From Mantis religiosa (taxonomy: Eukaryota > Arthropoda > Insecta > Mantodea > Mantidae), in assembly GCA_030765055.1 (NCBI GenBank), contig CM060958.1, positions 78,726,469 through 78,790,468 on the forward strand: 64,000 bases of DNA. The letters run 5' to 3'. The notes beneath the pieces are model-generated. The model made no database searches, was not told the DNA's origin, and saw only the letters and a program-made list of their open reading frames with translations. Below are positions 38,960 through 50,235 of this stretch, piece by piece. Numbering within the stretch: position 1 is the first letter of the stretch; each line of letters begins with the position of its first letter. The position numbers and the translations under genes were made by a program.

Positions 38960-39845
38960 CGAGGGCTGTTCAATAAAGAATTATCATAATTTTTACGGTC
39001 ATAATTTTTCGCACTAGAATTTAATCTTATTATAATCTGTTAGCTTAATCTGAAACACACACGCCATAGTAGTTTCATTGTTGGTGCTCCTGGTTCTTTC
39101 CTGTGAGAACCAGGCAAGTTCAGACATATTCAGTATTGCCTACCGCTGCAATGGAGGTAACATGCAGTTAAAGTTGATGTTAGAGGAAGACCCGGAGTTC
39201 CTTTTAAACGTAATCACTTCTGATGGAACTTGGCTACATCATTTTGATCCTGAGAGCAAACAGCAAAGTTCAGTGTGAAAATCTCCTTCATCACCAACCC
39301 CCCAAGTAGCAAAAGTGGTTGCTTCTGCTGGGAAAGTTATGGTCATCTGGTTCCTTGATATTCATGGAATGGTATATCAGCATGTTGTACCTGCACACGC
39401 ATCAGTAACTGAACAATACTACACGGATGTCCTGAAAACATTCCAAGTCCATATCAGGAGCAATAGACCACTATCCGTGAAGTAGGCTGGATGCTGCACC
39501 ACGACAATGCGCAGCCGCATATTGCCAATGTTGTGCGTGAGGTGCATCCCTCACCCTCCCTATAGTCCGGGTTTAGCCCCATGTGCCTTTTTTCTATTCC
39601 ATAACTTGAAGAAACGCCTTCGTGGGAGGCATTATCCATCATCAGAAGCAGTAGTGAAGGCTGCGGAGGCGATTTTGAAGGATCTCTCAAATGGTTTCCA
39701 GTATGTCTTTGAAGACTCGCAGAAACGCTGGGACAAGGGCATCGCATTCAGGGGAGACTATTTTGAGGAGGACCATCAAAATTATGAGGATGAGTAAAGG
39801 TACGTTGTCAAAAAATTGTGATCTTTCTTAATTGAACAGCTCTCG
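38960..39845 (+). mobile_element. mariner element, internally deleted
   Basis: Inverted termini (CGAGGGCTGTTCAATAAAGAA on the left, CGAGAGCTGTTCAATTAAGAA read inward from the right) are flanked by TA on each side (38958-38959 and 39846-39847). At 886 bp it is shorter than a full mariner. The transposase lacks its DNA-binding half but keeps the catalytic segment in pieces: VITSDGTWLHHFDPES (first Asp), WMLHHDNAQPH (second Asp), and PPYSPGLAPC, where the expected third Asp is Gly. Several stops and frameshifts make it inactive. Confidence 0.8.
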
Positions 39846-39894
39846 TACAATGCTTTACACATTACCATCGTTGTGCTCCATATTTACGTGAGAG

Positions 39895-40583
39895 TTGTAC
39901 GTCATCAAGGAAGCATTTCTGCACATATCCAAAGAGAATAATAATAAACCATATCTTATACATACAGATTCTCAATCCAGTATACAAGCCCTACAAGACA
40001 TCTTCACTTCAAATGAGTTAGTCCACGAAATGCATGATCTATCATCACTTTTGATGAAACAAGGTAGGAAAGTAATCATAATGCGAATACCATCACACCA
40101 GGGTATTTATGGTAATGAAGACGCAGACTCCGCAGCTAGGGAAGCAACAAGATTTCCAATTCATGTACAGGTAAATTGTACCTTATAAAGATGCTGCAAG
40201 ATTTGCATTTAAAATCTTGCATAACCTAGGCAAACAGAATGGGAAAAATCATCTAGCAAATTACATGAGACTATAAAACACTCTAAAACATCATATCTTC
40301 TCCAGAAACTGAAACGCAAAGACCTAGTTGTCATCACTAAACTGCGGATTGGACACACCTAACTGTCACATGGTCATCTGATGAACAAAACACCGCAACC
40401 TGAATGCAGCATTTGTCACATGGCAATCTCTGTACGCCATATAATTTCAGAATGTCTGCAATACAGGCAACAACGAGAACAATGTAACCTTCCAGATATT
40501 CAAGAAGCCATCAGTAATCCATCACACAGTATAGCAGTATTCAAATTTCTAAAATTAATTAATTTATACAATGAAATACAATA
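39895..40583 (+). pseudogene. non-LTR retrotransposon 3' end, target of the Polinton
   Basis: 39895-40188 encodes an RNase H-like segment: IHTDSQSSIQAL, then IPSHQGIYGNEDAD (catalytic Asp and the H-x-G-I-x-G-N-x-x-A-D type motif). 40381-40599 encodes a terminal Cys/His motif, CSICHMAISVRHIISEC. A frame break lies between. The Polinton interrupts it at 40584-40589. Sequence after the Polinton (57575 onward) continues the element to an A-rich end. Confidence 0.75.
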
Positions 40584-40589
40584 TACATT
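40584..40589. repeat. Polinton target-site duplication, left
   Basis: TACATT immediately outside the left terminus. Identical to 57575-57580. Confidence 0.95.
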
Positions 40590-40787
40590 AGTAGTATAGA
40601 ATTGAGAGAATCAGGACAGTGTAGATAAGATGCTGAACTCTCCTCTGTGTTAATATGAGTGATGTAGAATGCTCATTGATTTAGAACTCTCCTATATGAA
40701 AATCGAGTTGTAAAAGAAGGGGAGTGTTGGCGTAGTGCCGTTCTCCCCTGTGCAGTGAGATGTGTTTGAGGGTGGGGTGATGATGAT

Positions 40788-40839
<52 letters not shown>

Positions 40840-41337
40840 TGTGTGTGATGTGTGTGATGTGTGATGGATGGGTGGGTAACGGGGTTCCGGGGGTGTTTGA
40901 ATTAAATGTGAATTCTTTTCGATGTGTGTGCTTAAACTCTCATGTATGAATATCGAGTCTAGGGTTCGATATGGGGTTCGGGGAGGGGCGATGTTTGAAT
41001 TAAATGTGTTGATAGTAATTCTTCGATGTCTGTGCTTAAACTCTCATGTATGAATATCGAGTGTAGGGTTTGATATCTATTACGTTTAGTGTATGATATA
41101 TGATGCAGTATCGTTAATCTTTAGATAAAAGAATATCGAGAGAATGATTGGGTATGTGTACTGGGAGAGATTTATGAAAATAAATGTAATAAGACATTCT
41201 GGTAAGGGGTGTTCCCTAACCAGAATCCATCCTTGAGCTACGTATCTAAGAGCGATGTAAGGTTAAGAAAAAGGTTAAATTCCATTCCCACATCGAGGTA
41301 TGAGAAAATATAAATCTGTTCCACATTGAAGTATAAG
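40590..41337. repeat. Polinton left terminal inverted repeat
   Basis: 748 bp complementary to 56789-57574 with few substitutions. It contains a (TG)24 run at 40791-40838, where the right arm has about 15 CA units. Homology stops at GTATAAG (41331-41337). It has one copy of a 66-bp segment that is doubled in the right arm. Confidence 0.95.
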
Positions 41338-42426
41338 AATGTAAATGTAAATCTATGTGAGAGGGTCTCATGACAAAGAAATGTTCGCTCTAAGCATGAT
41401 AAAAGTGGTACATAGCAAATGCAAATAAAAATAAAAGCACTACCCATCTCTTTAAGAATGATAAAAAAATATTGAGAGAAAAGTATAAGAATGCAAATGT
41501 AAATCTGTTTGAAAGGGTTTTCATGATAAAGGAACGCACCCTCTAAGCATGATAACCTAAAAAGAATATTCCCTCTAAGCATGATAAAAGTGGAACATAA
41601 CATCGAAAATAAAATAAAAGCACTAACCATCTATTTAAAAATGATTAAGATAACGAGAGAAAAGTATCTCATCTTTAAGTATATATGTGTAATACAAACT
41701 GATCAATCAATATGATAATATATATACGCAAGTAGGGATCTATAGTGTAGATATCCTAACTATCCATGGCAAGATATCACCCTCCATATAAAAAAATTGT
41801 CTAGAAAATCTCCCCTCAGTATTACGAATACTCCACTGAACTTCATCCCTCTTGGTATGTGGGTCAGAGAAAAAAAAAGAGTTAATCTCTCCAGACTGGT
41901 GACAGGGATGGTCAAAACATACCTATTGCTGTAGCAATGTCCAATTTTGTCAAATAACGTTAGGGAAAAAAAGAATATATTTTAAAATTAAACGAATGAA
42001 TCTATATATTTGTATGACTGATGAAACAATACTATGAATGTGTTAGTATACCAAATGTAAAAAAATCAAATGTTCAGAAAAATATATTTTGTACAAGTAT
42101 GTGTGTGTGTAAAGAAATGTGTAACTATATCCCCGCCCCCTCCAAGATGTAGGGAACGAATCACAGTTAGTGTGCGCACGCAACATGGTGTTTGGGAAGG
42201 AGAGATACGGTTGGAGGGGGTGTAAAAATGATGAACCTATATAAAGTTTAAATTATTATAATAAAGTTACTAATATTACTTTTGAACTCATAACGTAGTC
42301 ACAACAACTTTAAACTCATAGCGTAATATGTAGACAGTAACACCTCTCCCGGACGGAGGGGGCGGAGCATCTGTTAATAAATACCGCGGTACGGATGAGT
42401 GAGGAGGCAGTCGATTCTCTGGAAAT
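41338..42426. repeat. Polinton left non-coding region with degenerate repeats
   Basis: 41331-41650 is a degenerate array of roughly 130-190 bp units sharing AAGTATAAGAATG, CTCTAAGCATGATAAAAGTGG and AATAAAAGCACTA. The rest to 42426 is AT-rich without a gene. The open minus frame 41238-41630 comes from this array. A TATATAAAG word at 42239-42247 and TTAATAAATACC at about 42372 could be promoter elements for the first gene. Confidence 0.7.
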
Positions 42427-42852
42427 ATGGATCCTACAGGTAAGATAGAAAAGTTGTATACTGTAATTCATTTTTTTTATCTCTGTTTACGAAGAATGTT
42501 GAAGTAATACTGATTCGTGTGTGCTTATATGTTTGTTTCAGATCATGAGATGCTCCAGCTAAATCAACTAGCTGAAGGTGGAACACATCTTCCCACAAAG
42601 AAACTACGTGAATTAGATCAGTCCGTTCAACACATCATTCGATCCGTCAAAACCGTGAAGACCAGATATGGTGAACGGGTTGTCGTCGAAACATCAGAAT
42701 TCCAAGTCTTCCTCCCGGAGGGATTCAAACACATGACCGCAGCGCAGAAAGATCTACTAAACCGTGGTGACTGCATACTCCAATACCATGGCGAGGAAAC
42801 TCTAGAAAGTGGTTTCAAACGACACAAATTGTCTTTTTTAAGCAGCCCGTAA
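42427..42852 (+). CDS. small Polinton protein, two exons
   Basis: Predicted exon 1 is only 13 nt (42427-42439, encoding M-D-P-T plus one base) with donor GTAAGA. The 102-nt intron ends in a TTTGTTTCAG acceptor. Exon 2 is 42542-42852. The spliced frame encodes 107 residues. The uninterrupted frame begins at a non-ATG codon inside the intron, so splicing explains the start better. Residues about 35-55 read RSVKTVKTRYGERVVVE, followed by FQVFLPEGF, a pattern I associate with small Polinton proteins preceding polB. The alternating beta pattern could be an OB-like, single-strand-DNA-binding fold, but that is inference. Its TAA stop overlaps the ATG of the polB first exon (TAATG). Confidence 0.7.
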
Positions 42853-42879
42853 TGTCGTCAAAAGGTGAGCATAATTATT

Positions 42880-43520
42880 GAATAAAATTTCATAAAAAAG
42901 TGATAATGTAGTTACTTGCATGTAAATGTGAAATCGTACATGTTGTATTAGAACTTAAAGTGTTAATTATCGCACGTCATGTAGTATTAGTAATTGAGAG
43001 TGAACGTTGTAGGGTTAATTTTCATATGTAATAATTACGTACATGTGAATATCGTAGTTCAGTTACGTTATTTCACATGCATGTTAGTTACGTTTTGTTT
43101 GTTACACGTAAAAGTAACGTTGTAGGTGAAAAAAGAACGTTAATTTATATGTGTAAAAACGTACATGTGAATATCGTAGTTCAGTTACGGTATTTTACAT
43201 GTATATGGTTTACGTTGTGTGTTTTATCATTTATGTAAGGGAAAGAGCATTAAATAAAACAGTTACATACTATCTGAATATTGTAGTTACATGATGATAG
43301 CAATAATTGAAATCTCTGTGTAAAATACATAATCATTATGTAAATATTTTCATATGTAAAAGTTACATGCATGTTACGTTCTATGTAAAGTATAGAGTTA
43401 CGTAAAATTGAGATTCAGACATGTAAAAGTTATTAACATGTATGTTATTTCTGTCATCACCTTACATACATGTAAATCAATGTTCCCGTATGTAAAGTTA
43501 ATCGAATGTTGTAATTACTT
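42880..43520. repeat. ACATGTAA-rich polB intron
   Basis: The 662-nt predicted intron is packed with variants of TTACATGTAAAAGTTACGT and GTACATGTGAATATCGTAGTTCAGTTACG (the latter at about 43041 and 43159). It has no coding potential. Confidence 0.6.
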
Positions 43521-46500
43521 TTTCAGAAACGGCGACAAGATGCTCCGATAGTGCCACTGGACAACCCTCGATTCAGCAAGATGAAACCCGTCTGAACGTG
43601 ACCCAGGCTGAACGCTTACAATGTATTCACAGTGAGTCCGCATTCAAAAATAGATTAGTTACCTACGAAATTCACAACTGTGTTAATATACTTGACCCCG
43701 TCATATTCTTAGCAGAATGCAAACCTTTAATTTTGAATGAAATTGATAAGGGCTTAAACATGTATAAATCAGGTCTTAAGATAGGATCCTGTTTATCCTG
43801 TCAATATGTCATAATATCACAAGAGAGCGATAATATTCATACATTTAACTTTAACAGTAAACTTGAGGTGATATTGCAATCTACAGATAAATCTATATGG
43901 TATGAAGAGAAGATTGTACAACCTATACTAGATCATATGGATAATTTTGAATCGCGTACCAGTTCAAAAGCTTTATACAGTATTGAGAAATTAACAATAT
44001 ATGTGACACAATACGATTAATTGAATGCAGGGATGTATACTGAATTACCCGACTTTATAAAATCGAAGAGAGCTGTTATTAACATTCGTAATACTGATAA
44101 ATATTGCTTTGCATACTGTCTGTTAGCATCCAAATACCCAGTAGAACGTAACAAGAATCGACCCACGTCCTATAAAAGATATGAGTTTCTTAAAGAATTT
44201 AACTTTGAGAATATAACATTCCCCGTATCATTGAAAGATGTAGAAAAATTCGAGAATCAAAATTCAAATATTTCAATAACGATATACGGTGTTGAAAATA
44301 AATCGATTATTCTCTTATATCAACCAAGAGAGATAAAATCACATCATGTTAATCTTTTAATGTATAAAAGACATTATTGTCTGATAACAGACTTATCACG
44401 TTTGCTAGGAAAGCAGCTAACTAAACATAATGGGCGAAAATGGTTATGTAACAATTGTAACTTGTATTTCACATCAGAATCACGTTTAAATAGCCATAAA
44501 AAGCGGCGTATGATGAATCAAATTATCAGAATGCCCGAGGCTGGTAAAACTGATCTCGTTGAATTTAACGCATATTCGAAATGTCTAAAAGTTCCATTCG
44601 TGGTTTATGCAGACATAGAATGTATCTTACGTAAGGTAGATTCGTGTCAAGATGTATAGAGTAAAAGTTGGACACGTACTACTCATAAACATGAAGCGTA
44701 TGCAATTGCATTACATTTGGTCTGTAGTTATGATAAAAATTTAACACGTTTCAAATCATTTGAAGGTCCATATGCAATTGAAAATTTTCTTAAAGAATTA
44801 ACGTTAATTGCAAATCAGGTCATTAATATATATGCTAATAAAATTGAAATAAGTATGAGAGATGTGGATGAGCTAGAATATCAAAATGCAACACGATGTC
44901 ACATATGCAAACGTGAATTTCTTAACTCGTGTATAAAGGTTCGTGATCATTGTCATTTGACTGGAAGTTACGTTGGCCCAGCCCATAAGCACTGCAATTT
45001 AAATAGGAAAATGCCAGGATTCATACCAATATTCTTTCATTGCTTGTCAAAATACGATGCTCATTTCATAGTAAAGAAACTAGGTTACGATACGGAACCT
45101 ATCAACTGTATTGCACAAACTTCTGAAAATTACTTATCCTTTAGCAAAAGATATACAAATTCGAATGGAATGAGTATGTATCTAAGATTTCTGGATAGCT
45201 ATCGTTTTTTGGATTCAAAACTTAGTAACCTTTCGGATATGTTAGAATCAGATGATTTTCATTATACCAATAATACGTATACGAATCCTTTGCATAGACA
45301 ACTGATGAAACGCAAAGGTGTCTTCCCGTACACGTATGTGGATTCTATAGAAAAATTATACGAGAATAGTCTACCATCCAAACATCAGTTTGATCATGTA
45401 AGCGATGAGGATTATAGTCATGCTAGATCGGTATGGAATGAATTCACTGTTAAAAATCTGGGTGAATATTTAAATATATATCTTAAGTGTGATACGTTAA
45501 TACTAACGGACGTGTTTGAACGCTTCCGTGAATTAAGTATCGGTTTGTACGGACTCGACCCGTGTCAGTATTACACACTTCCCGGATTAGCCTATGATGC
45601 AATGTTAAGAACGACTGGTGTACAGATTTCATTATTAACAGATAAGACTATGTTAGATTTCTTCGAAAAAGGAATACGAGGTGGAATTTGCACTGTGTCC
45701 AAACGGTATGCAAAGGCGAATAACAGATACATGACTAGCTATGATAACACTCAACCAACTAATTATTTAATGTACGTCGACTGCAATTCTTTATATGGAT
45801 ATACAATGGAAAATAATAGCTTACCATACACTGATATAAGGTGGCTAACTGATGCTGAAATTAAATCAATAGATTTTATGTCTATTACAAGTGATTCTGA
45901 CGTGGGATATGTGTTGGAAGTAGACTTTAAATATCCACAGGAACTTCATGATATACAAAATGATTTGCCATTATGCCCTTTGAATGAAATCGCGCCAGGT
46001 GATAAGTATACAAAATTGCTAACAACATTGAATGATAAAAATAAATACGTATTACATTATCTCAATTTTCAACAATGTGTTAAACTTGGTTTGATTCCAT
46101 CGCTTATACATAGAGTAATAGGTTATAAACAATCTAACTGGATAAATCCTTACATTGAACTCAACGTTCGTAAACGTATTGAAGATAAGACGAAATTTGG
46201 CCAAAATCTATGGAAGTTAATGAATAATTGTGTTTATGGAAAATTTATAGAGAGTGTAAAACGTTATAATTCATTTCATTTAGCTACCAGCTGGAAACGA
46301 GCGCGTAAATTGTTAGCTCGACAGACGTGTATAAGGTACGTGATTTTTGATGAAAATTTAATAGGTATAGAATTGGTCAGAGATGAAATATTGATGAATA
46401 AGCCAATATACATAGGACAAGCAATCCTGGATCTATCCAAACATAAAATGTATGATTTTTATTATGAAATTCTGAAGAAAAAATTAAAAGATGTAACTTT

Positions 46501-46949
46501 AATCTATACGGACACGGATGCTTTTCTCTTTGAATCTAGCTGCGATATATATGAATTTATTAAAAACAATATACATTTATTCGATACATCGAATTATCCA
46601 ATGGATAATGTGTATGGTATTCCGTTAGCAAATAAGAAAATTTCAGGATTATTCAAGGATGAGCTATCCGGTAGAGTGATGACTGAATATGTGGGGTTGA
46701 AATCGAAATTATATTGTTATCGATTTGATACTGAAGTGATTAAAAAATCAAAAGGTGTAACAAAAGATTCGATGAGATTCATAACCTTTGAACAATATCT
46801 CTCATGTATTACACATCCTGACACGATACATCGAAGCATGCAGACATGTTTCAGAAGTTATAAACATGATGTTCATACCATCGAATCTAATAAGATAGCT
46901 TTAAGTGGTATCGATACAAAACGATACATTCCCGATAATTCATTTTCAA

Positions 46950-47438
46950 TGCATAGAGTCAACATGAAAAATTCAATGCCATGGCCGGGATTTGAACCAC
47001 GGATCTCCTGGTTTCCGTCCAGTCGCTCTTAACCTTTGAGCTACCATGGCCAACGTGCCTTCCTGACATTAAATTCTCCAGTTGACTCATATATTTCCCC
47101 GGTAGACCACTAGGGGCTCTCGCATCCGAGATACACCGTTTGTGGCGACTTACTATTGTAAGTACTTAAGTCCCAGGCTTCATCATTTAACTCTTATTAT
47201 TTTAGTTAATTGATGGAAATTAATCATTTCTCCACACTAGCCGCATATAGGCTAAGATATTTGATGCATAGAGTCAACATGAAAAATTCATGTTAAGAGC
47301 GACTGGACGGAAACCAGGAGATCCGTGGTTCAAATCCCGGCCATGGCATTGAATTTTTCATGTTGACTCTATGCATCAAATATCTTAGCCTATATGCGGC
47401 TAGTGTGGAGAAATGATTAATTTCCATCAATTAACTAA
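46950..47438. repeat. fold-back tRNA-related SINE inside polB
   Basis: 489 bp between 13-bp direct repeats AATTCATTTTCAA (46937-46949 and 47439-47451). Structure as in the 35414-35933 copy: antisense tRNA-like head (46978-47052), body, then two long inverted arms around a sense head with GGTTCAAATCCCGGCC (about 47327). It replaces the natural end of polB with a read-through into the antisense head, ending at 47032. Confidence 0.9.
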
Positions 47439-47511
47439 AATTCATTTTCAACATTAGCATGGGGACATTATGCTATAGAAAATTGTCAAGTGTAATTTTT
47501 TTTATTTTCTC

Positions 47512-47517
47512 AATAAA
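47512..47517 (+). terminator. poly(A) signal for polB
   Basis: AATAAA 17 bases after the original polB stop at 47493-47495, on the plus strand. Confidence 0.6.
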
Positions 47518-48481
47518 GCATAGATTCAACTGAGTTAAAAGGTATTACTAGGCCACGATAATAACATATTACTGTATTTCAAAAAACAAAATAATTGAGT
47601 TTCAAGTATAATTGTAAAGTGTGTTACAACTGTGTTAAAAGGTATTACTAGGCACATGATAATAACATATTACTGTATTTCAAAAAAAAAAAAATAATAA
47701 TTGAGTTTCAAGTATAATTGTAAAGTGTGTTACAACTGAGTTAAAAGGTATTACTAGGCACATGATAATAACATATTACTGTATTTCAAAAAAAAAAAAA
47801 AAAAACGAAATAATTGAGTTTCAAGTATAATTGTAAAGTGTGTTACTAATTACATGATAATAACATATTTACTTCATTTGAAAGATAACGTGTTGCTTTT
47901 TTTATGTTTACGTTAGGGGGGAAGGAATATTTTTTCCTATTCATGTCGTTTTGAAATGTTAGCAGAAATCAATGTAACCTTATTGATCTCTACAATGAAA
48001 TGTTAATTCAACTATAATCATGTATGATTTTTTATTAAAATATATTTACTAATTATATCAAAATGTTATTATCATGTCTCCTTTAAGGGGTGATGGGGGA
48101 TTTATATATAATCAATGTGAACTAGCATGTACAAAGGCTCTTATTTCAGCTATAATCATGTATGATGTTTGTTTAACGTATATTACTAATTACTTCAAAT
48201 TGTAATTATCATGTTTACGTTAAGGGTAGGTGAATTTATATATACTCAATGTGAACTAGCATGTACGTTAAGTTAAAATCTCTACAATTAAATGTTAATT
48301 CAACTATAATCATGTATGATTTTTTAAAAAAGTATAAAAATGTTATTATCATGTTTAAGTTAAGGAGATGTGAATTTATATATAATCAATGTGAACTAGC
48401 ACGAACGTTATGTTACAGAAGATATCAGGAATCAATGTGAACAAAAAAATAAAACACAATATATCATTAAAATTATATTTC

Positions 48482-48487
48482 TTTATT
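48482..48487 (-). terminator. poly(A) signal for the integrase transcript
   Basis: TTTATT on the plus strand (AATAAA on the minus strand), about 20 bases after the integrase stop. Confidence 0.6.
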
Positions 48488-48505
48488 GAGTTGTGTGTTT
48501 TTTAT

Positions 48506-49423
48506 TTATACAATGTCCACCTCATTAATCCATTCACGGGTAGGAAATCCTAACCATTTCACCAGAATCCTATCACCACGTCGTCTGATAACCCTTTCAA
48601 CTAAATACGTGTCTGGATATTGAGTTTTCTGTAATTCATAACCGTAGAATGCTCCTTCAATCAGTTTACCCTCCAGATCCTCGATGAGATAGGTCAATGG
48701 ATGTGTCCTTTGCACTGTACGTATCCTAAAGACTTCAACACTCCAATTTGGTAGATAACCTTTCTCCATAACACCTTTATGCTTAGAAATCCTCACGTAG
48801 TCACCAACACGATGAAGTCTAGATCTTCGCTTCTCAAGCAGACTTCTATCATATTTGTATACACTGAGGAGGAGAGAATTATCACGAACTTCTACAGGCT
48901 TCATACGAATCGTTCGATGGTAAGTATTATTGTATGTATGAATAATTCTAGGTAGTATGTTTATCCATTGATATGAGCCTTGAACAATAAATTCCTTATG
49001 CAAATTCAGTTTGATCGTTCTTATTAATCGTTCCACTGCAGCAGCCTTAACGTGAGTGAATGTACTGTAATGATTAATATTATTACGATTCATTAGTTCG
49101 CGGAAATGTTTATTGTAAAACTCCCTTCCATTATCAGATTGAACATTCTTCGGAAACGATTCCATTTCATTCAATATCTCCTCCATAGCAGTCGAAACGT
49201 TAATACCACTTTTATCACGTAATGGTCGTGCATAAGCCATCTTGGAATAAAAATTGCATGCAAGAAGAATATACTTATAATTCCTATTGTCTCTTGCATA
49301 ATTAGACATGTCCATAAGATCTATTTGTACTAAATCGTTCATTCCTTTGCTTATGATCTTACGACGTAAAAATCGTCTTCTAGCTGGTGCATGTAACTCG
49401 GTTGCAATGCGACGTTTTATCAT
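48506..49423 (-). CDS. int: Polinton integrase with C-terminal chromodomain
   Basis: 305 residues, intact. Retroviral-type integrase core with the acidic triad at D35 (QIDLMDM), D97 (QSDNGREF) and E131 (AAAVERLIRTIK), 33 residues between the last two. An SH3-like basic region follows (about 205-240, HRVGDYVRISK). A chromodomain closes the protein (about 270-305: YLVERVIRRRG, ILVKWLGFP, W). The protein would cut and join the inverted-repeat ends and may steer insertion through chromatin binding. Its ATG overlaps the TGA of the upstream gene by four bases (ATGA, 49420-49423), suggesting translation from a shared minus-strand mRNA. There is no separate N-terminal zinc module, as I would expect for this family. 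Confidence 0.95.
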   Translation of the reverse strand: MIKRRIATELHAPARRRFLRRKIISKGMNDLVQIDLMDMSNYARDNRNYKYILLACNFYSKMAYARPLRDKSGINVSTAMEEILNEMESFPKNVQSDNGREFYNKHFRELMNRNNINHYSTFTHVKAAAVERLIRTIKLNLHKEFIVQGSYQWINILPRIIHTYNNTYHRTIRMKPVEVRDNSLLLSVYKYDRSLLEKRRSRLHRVGDYVRISKHKGVMEKGYLPNWSVEVFRIRTVQRTHPLTYLIEDLEGKLIEGAFYGYELQKTQYPDTYLVERVIRRRGDRILVKWLGFPTREWINEVDIV

Positions 49424-50181
49424 GCTTTAATTTTTGATGTTTTAAGTTCTGTAATAATTTCTTCTATCTCGGGTGAGTGATTCAAGTTACCTGCATCCCT
49501 CGATGCAACTAATAATCTTAATCTGTTTATTATTTCATTCGGATCGTTCCAGTAGACGTAATCTAAGTTTCTCTGCGGTACATGTTCTTTCCAACGTAAA
49601 CCAAATCCAGTTCGATTACTAACAAGGTCACGAATGATATGACGATACTTGAACCCTCGATTTGCTCTTAAACGTCCATCTCTTGAATAACCGTGTCTGT
49701 AAACTTGAGTATTCTGTAAGATTTGTGAATACACGTCTAAATCATCATCTGTGTACGATGTCTTGCGAGGTAAACGTTTAAATAATAATTCATATAAGCC
49801 TGCTGTGGGTTCATACGTTTCTGTTCCTATCTGAACACCATCAGATTTAAACACAACTGTCTTGTTACCCAATTTATACTCATTATCCTCGTAACGTATG
49901 CCGTAAGTATTGTCCATGTCACTCGAACTAGCAGTTCGAACCTTGTGTAGATACTTTGACACGAGATCAGATCCGTTAGCATCATCTATAGTTTCGTCGT
50001 CGTCGTTGTTGTCTTGGTGTGCTTTCGCTATTACTTTCAATGGTTCGGTTACAGGTTGAAGAACTTCAGACATGACTCGTTGCGTTTCGAATTTCATTCC
50101 TTTGAGAGAATGTAACTTTTCTCTTATTGCCCTACTGTGACGGGCAATGGATTCCTTAAGTCTTATAGCTTCAGCATCCAT
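49420..50181 (-). CDS. Polinton-associated protein, DUF8207-like
   Basis: 253 residues, intact. The N-terminal third is charged and helical with an acidic Asn/Asp stretch (about 58-70). The C-terminal part holds the recurrent signature of an uncharacterised arthropod Polinton family: a GLYELLF helix (about 128), a DLVSN-TGFGLRWK segment, then YVYWNDPNEIINRLRLLVASRDAGN and a final EIEEIITELK helix. The family name is from memory and uncertain. Function is unknown; location beside integrase and fibre genes suggests a virion or assembly role, which is inference. Four-base overlap with the integrase start. Confidence 0.75.
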   Translation of the reverse strand: MDAEAIRLKESIARHSRAIREKLHSLKGMKFETQRVMSEVLQPVTEPLKVIAKAHQDNNDDDETIDDANGSDLVSKYLHKVRTASSSDMDNTYGIRYEDNEYKLGNKTVVFKSDGVQIGTETYEPTAGLYELLFKRLPRKTSYTDDDLDVYSQILQNTQVYRHGYSRDGRLRANRGFKYRHIIRDLVSNRTGFGLRWKEHVPQRNLDYVYWNDPNEIINRLRLLVASRDAGNLNHSPEIEEIITELKTSKIKA

Positions 50182-50235
50182 ATCGAAATGAATGTATAAT
50201 TAATCAGCTACTGCTAATTTATATGAAACTATCAG

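Larger units (their letters stand above)
42852..47495 (+). pseudogene. polB: protein-primed family B DNA polymerase, disrupted
   Basis: Predicted exon 1 is 42852-42864 (M-S-S-K plus one base, donor GTGAGC). The intron is 42865-43526, and exon 2 opens at 43527. One frame then runs to 46949, apart from a TAA at 44018-44020 and a TAG at 44657-44659. Visible elements: a Cys/His finger (CNNCNLYF, about 44450), exonuclease I DIE (44612-44620), a CHIC...HCH...CN endonuclease VII-like zinc module (about 44895-45005), exonuclease III YLKCD (about 45478), polymerase A DCNSLYG (about 45780), B NNCVYGK (about 46220), C YTDTD (46505-46519) and KxY KSKLY. In exonuclease II the usual Asn is Cys (45041-45043). 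A fold-back SINE interrupts the last codons at 46950. The original end (47452-47495) survives beyond it. Confidence 0.93.
47496..48505. repeat. convergent intergenic region with two minisatellites
   Basis: 47530-47880 contains three to four units of about 101-107 bp (GTTAAAAGGTATTACTAGGC through ATTACTGTATTTCAAAAA). 47990-48420 holds three units of about 145 bp (CTATAATCATGTATGAT, TGTTATTATCATGTTTA, TATAATCAATGTGAACTAGC). It lies between the converging polB and integrase genes and has no coding potential. Confidence 0.85.

Noticed and set aside
41238..41630. 130-codon minus-strand frame in the Polinton left arm
   Set aside because: It overlaps a degenerate tandem repeat and part of the inverted repeat, and the protein is low-complexity.
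44018..44659. Stop-codon readthrough or recoding in polB
   Set aside because: The fibre-like and capsid genes carry other stops, no consistent codon is involved and no readthrough context is seen. Ordinary inactivation is simpler.
47327..47345. tRNA gene calls in fold-back repeats (also 17443-17507, 35778-35850 and 63806-63875)
   Set aside because: They are internal promoter heads of SINEs. The repeats are dispersed and the cloverleaf is incomplete.
47530..48420. CRISPR-like array
   Set aside because: The units are long, contiguous minisatellite copies without unique spacers, in a eukaryotic transposon.
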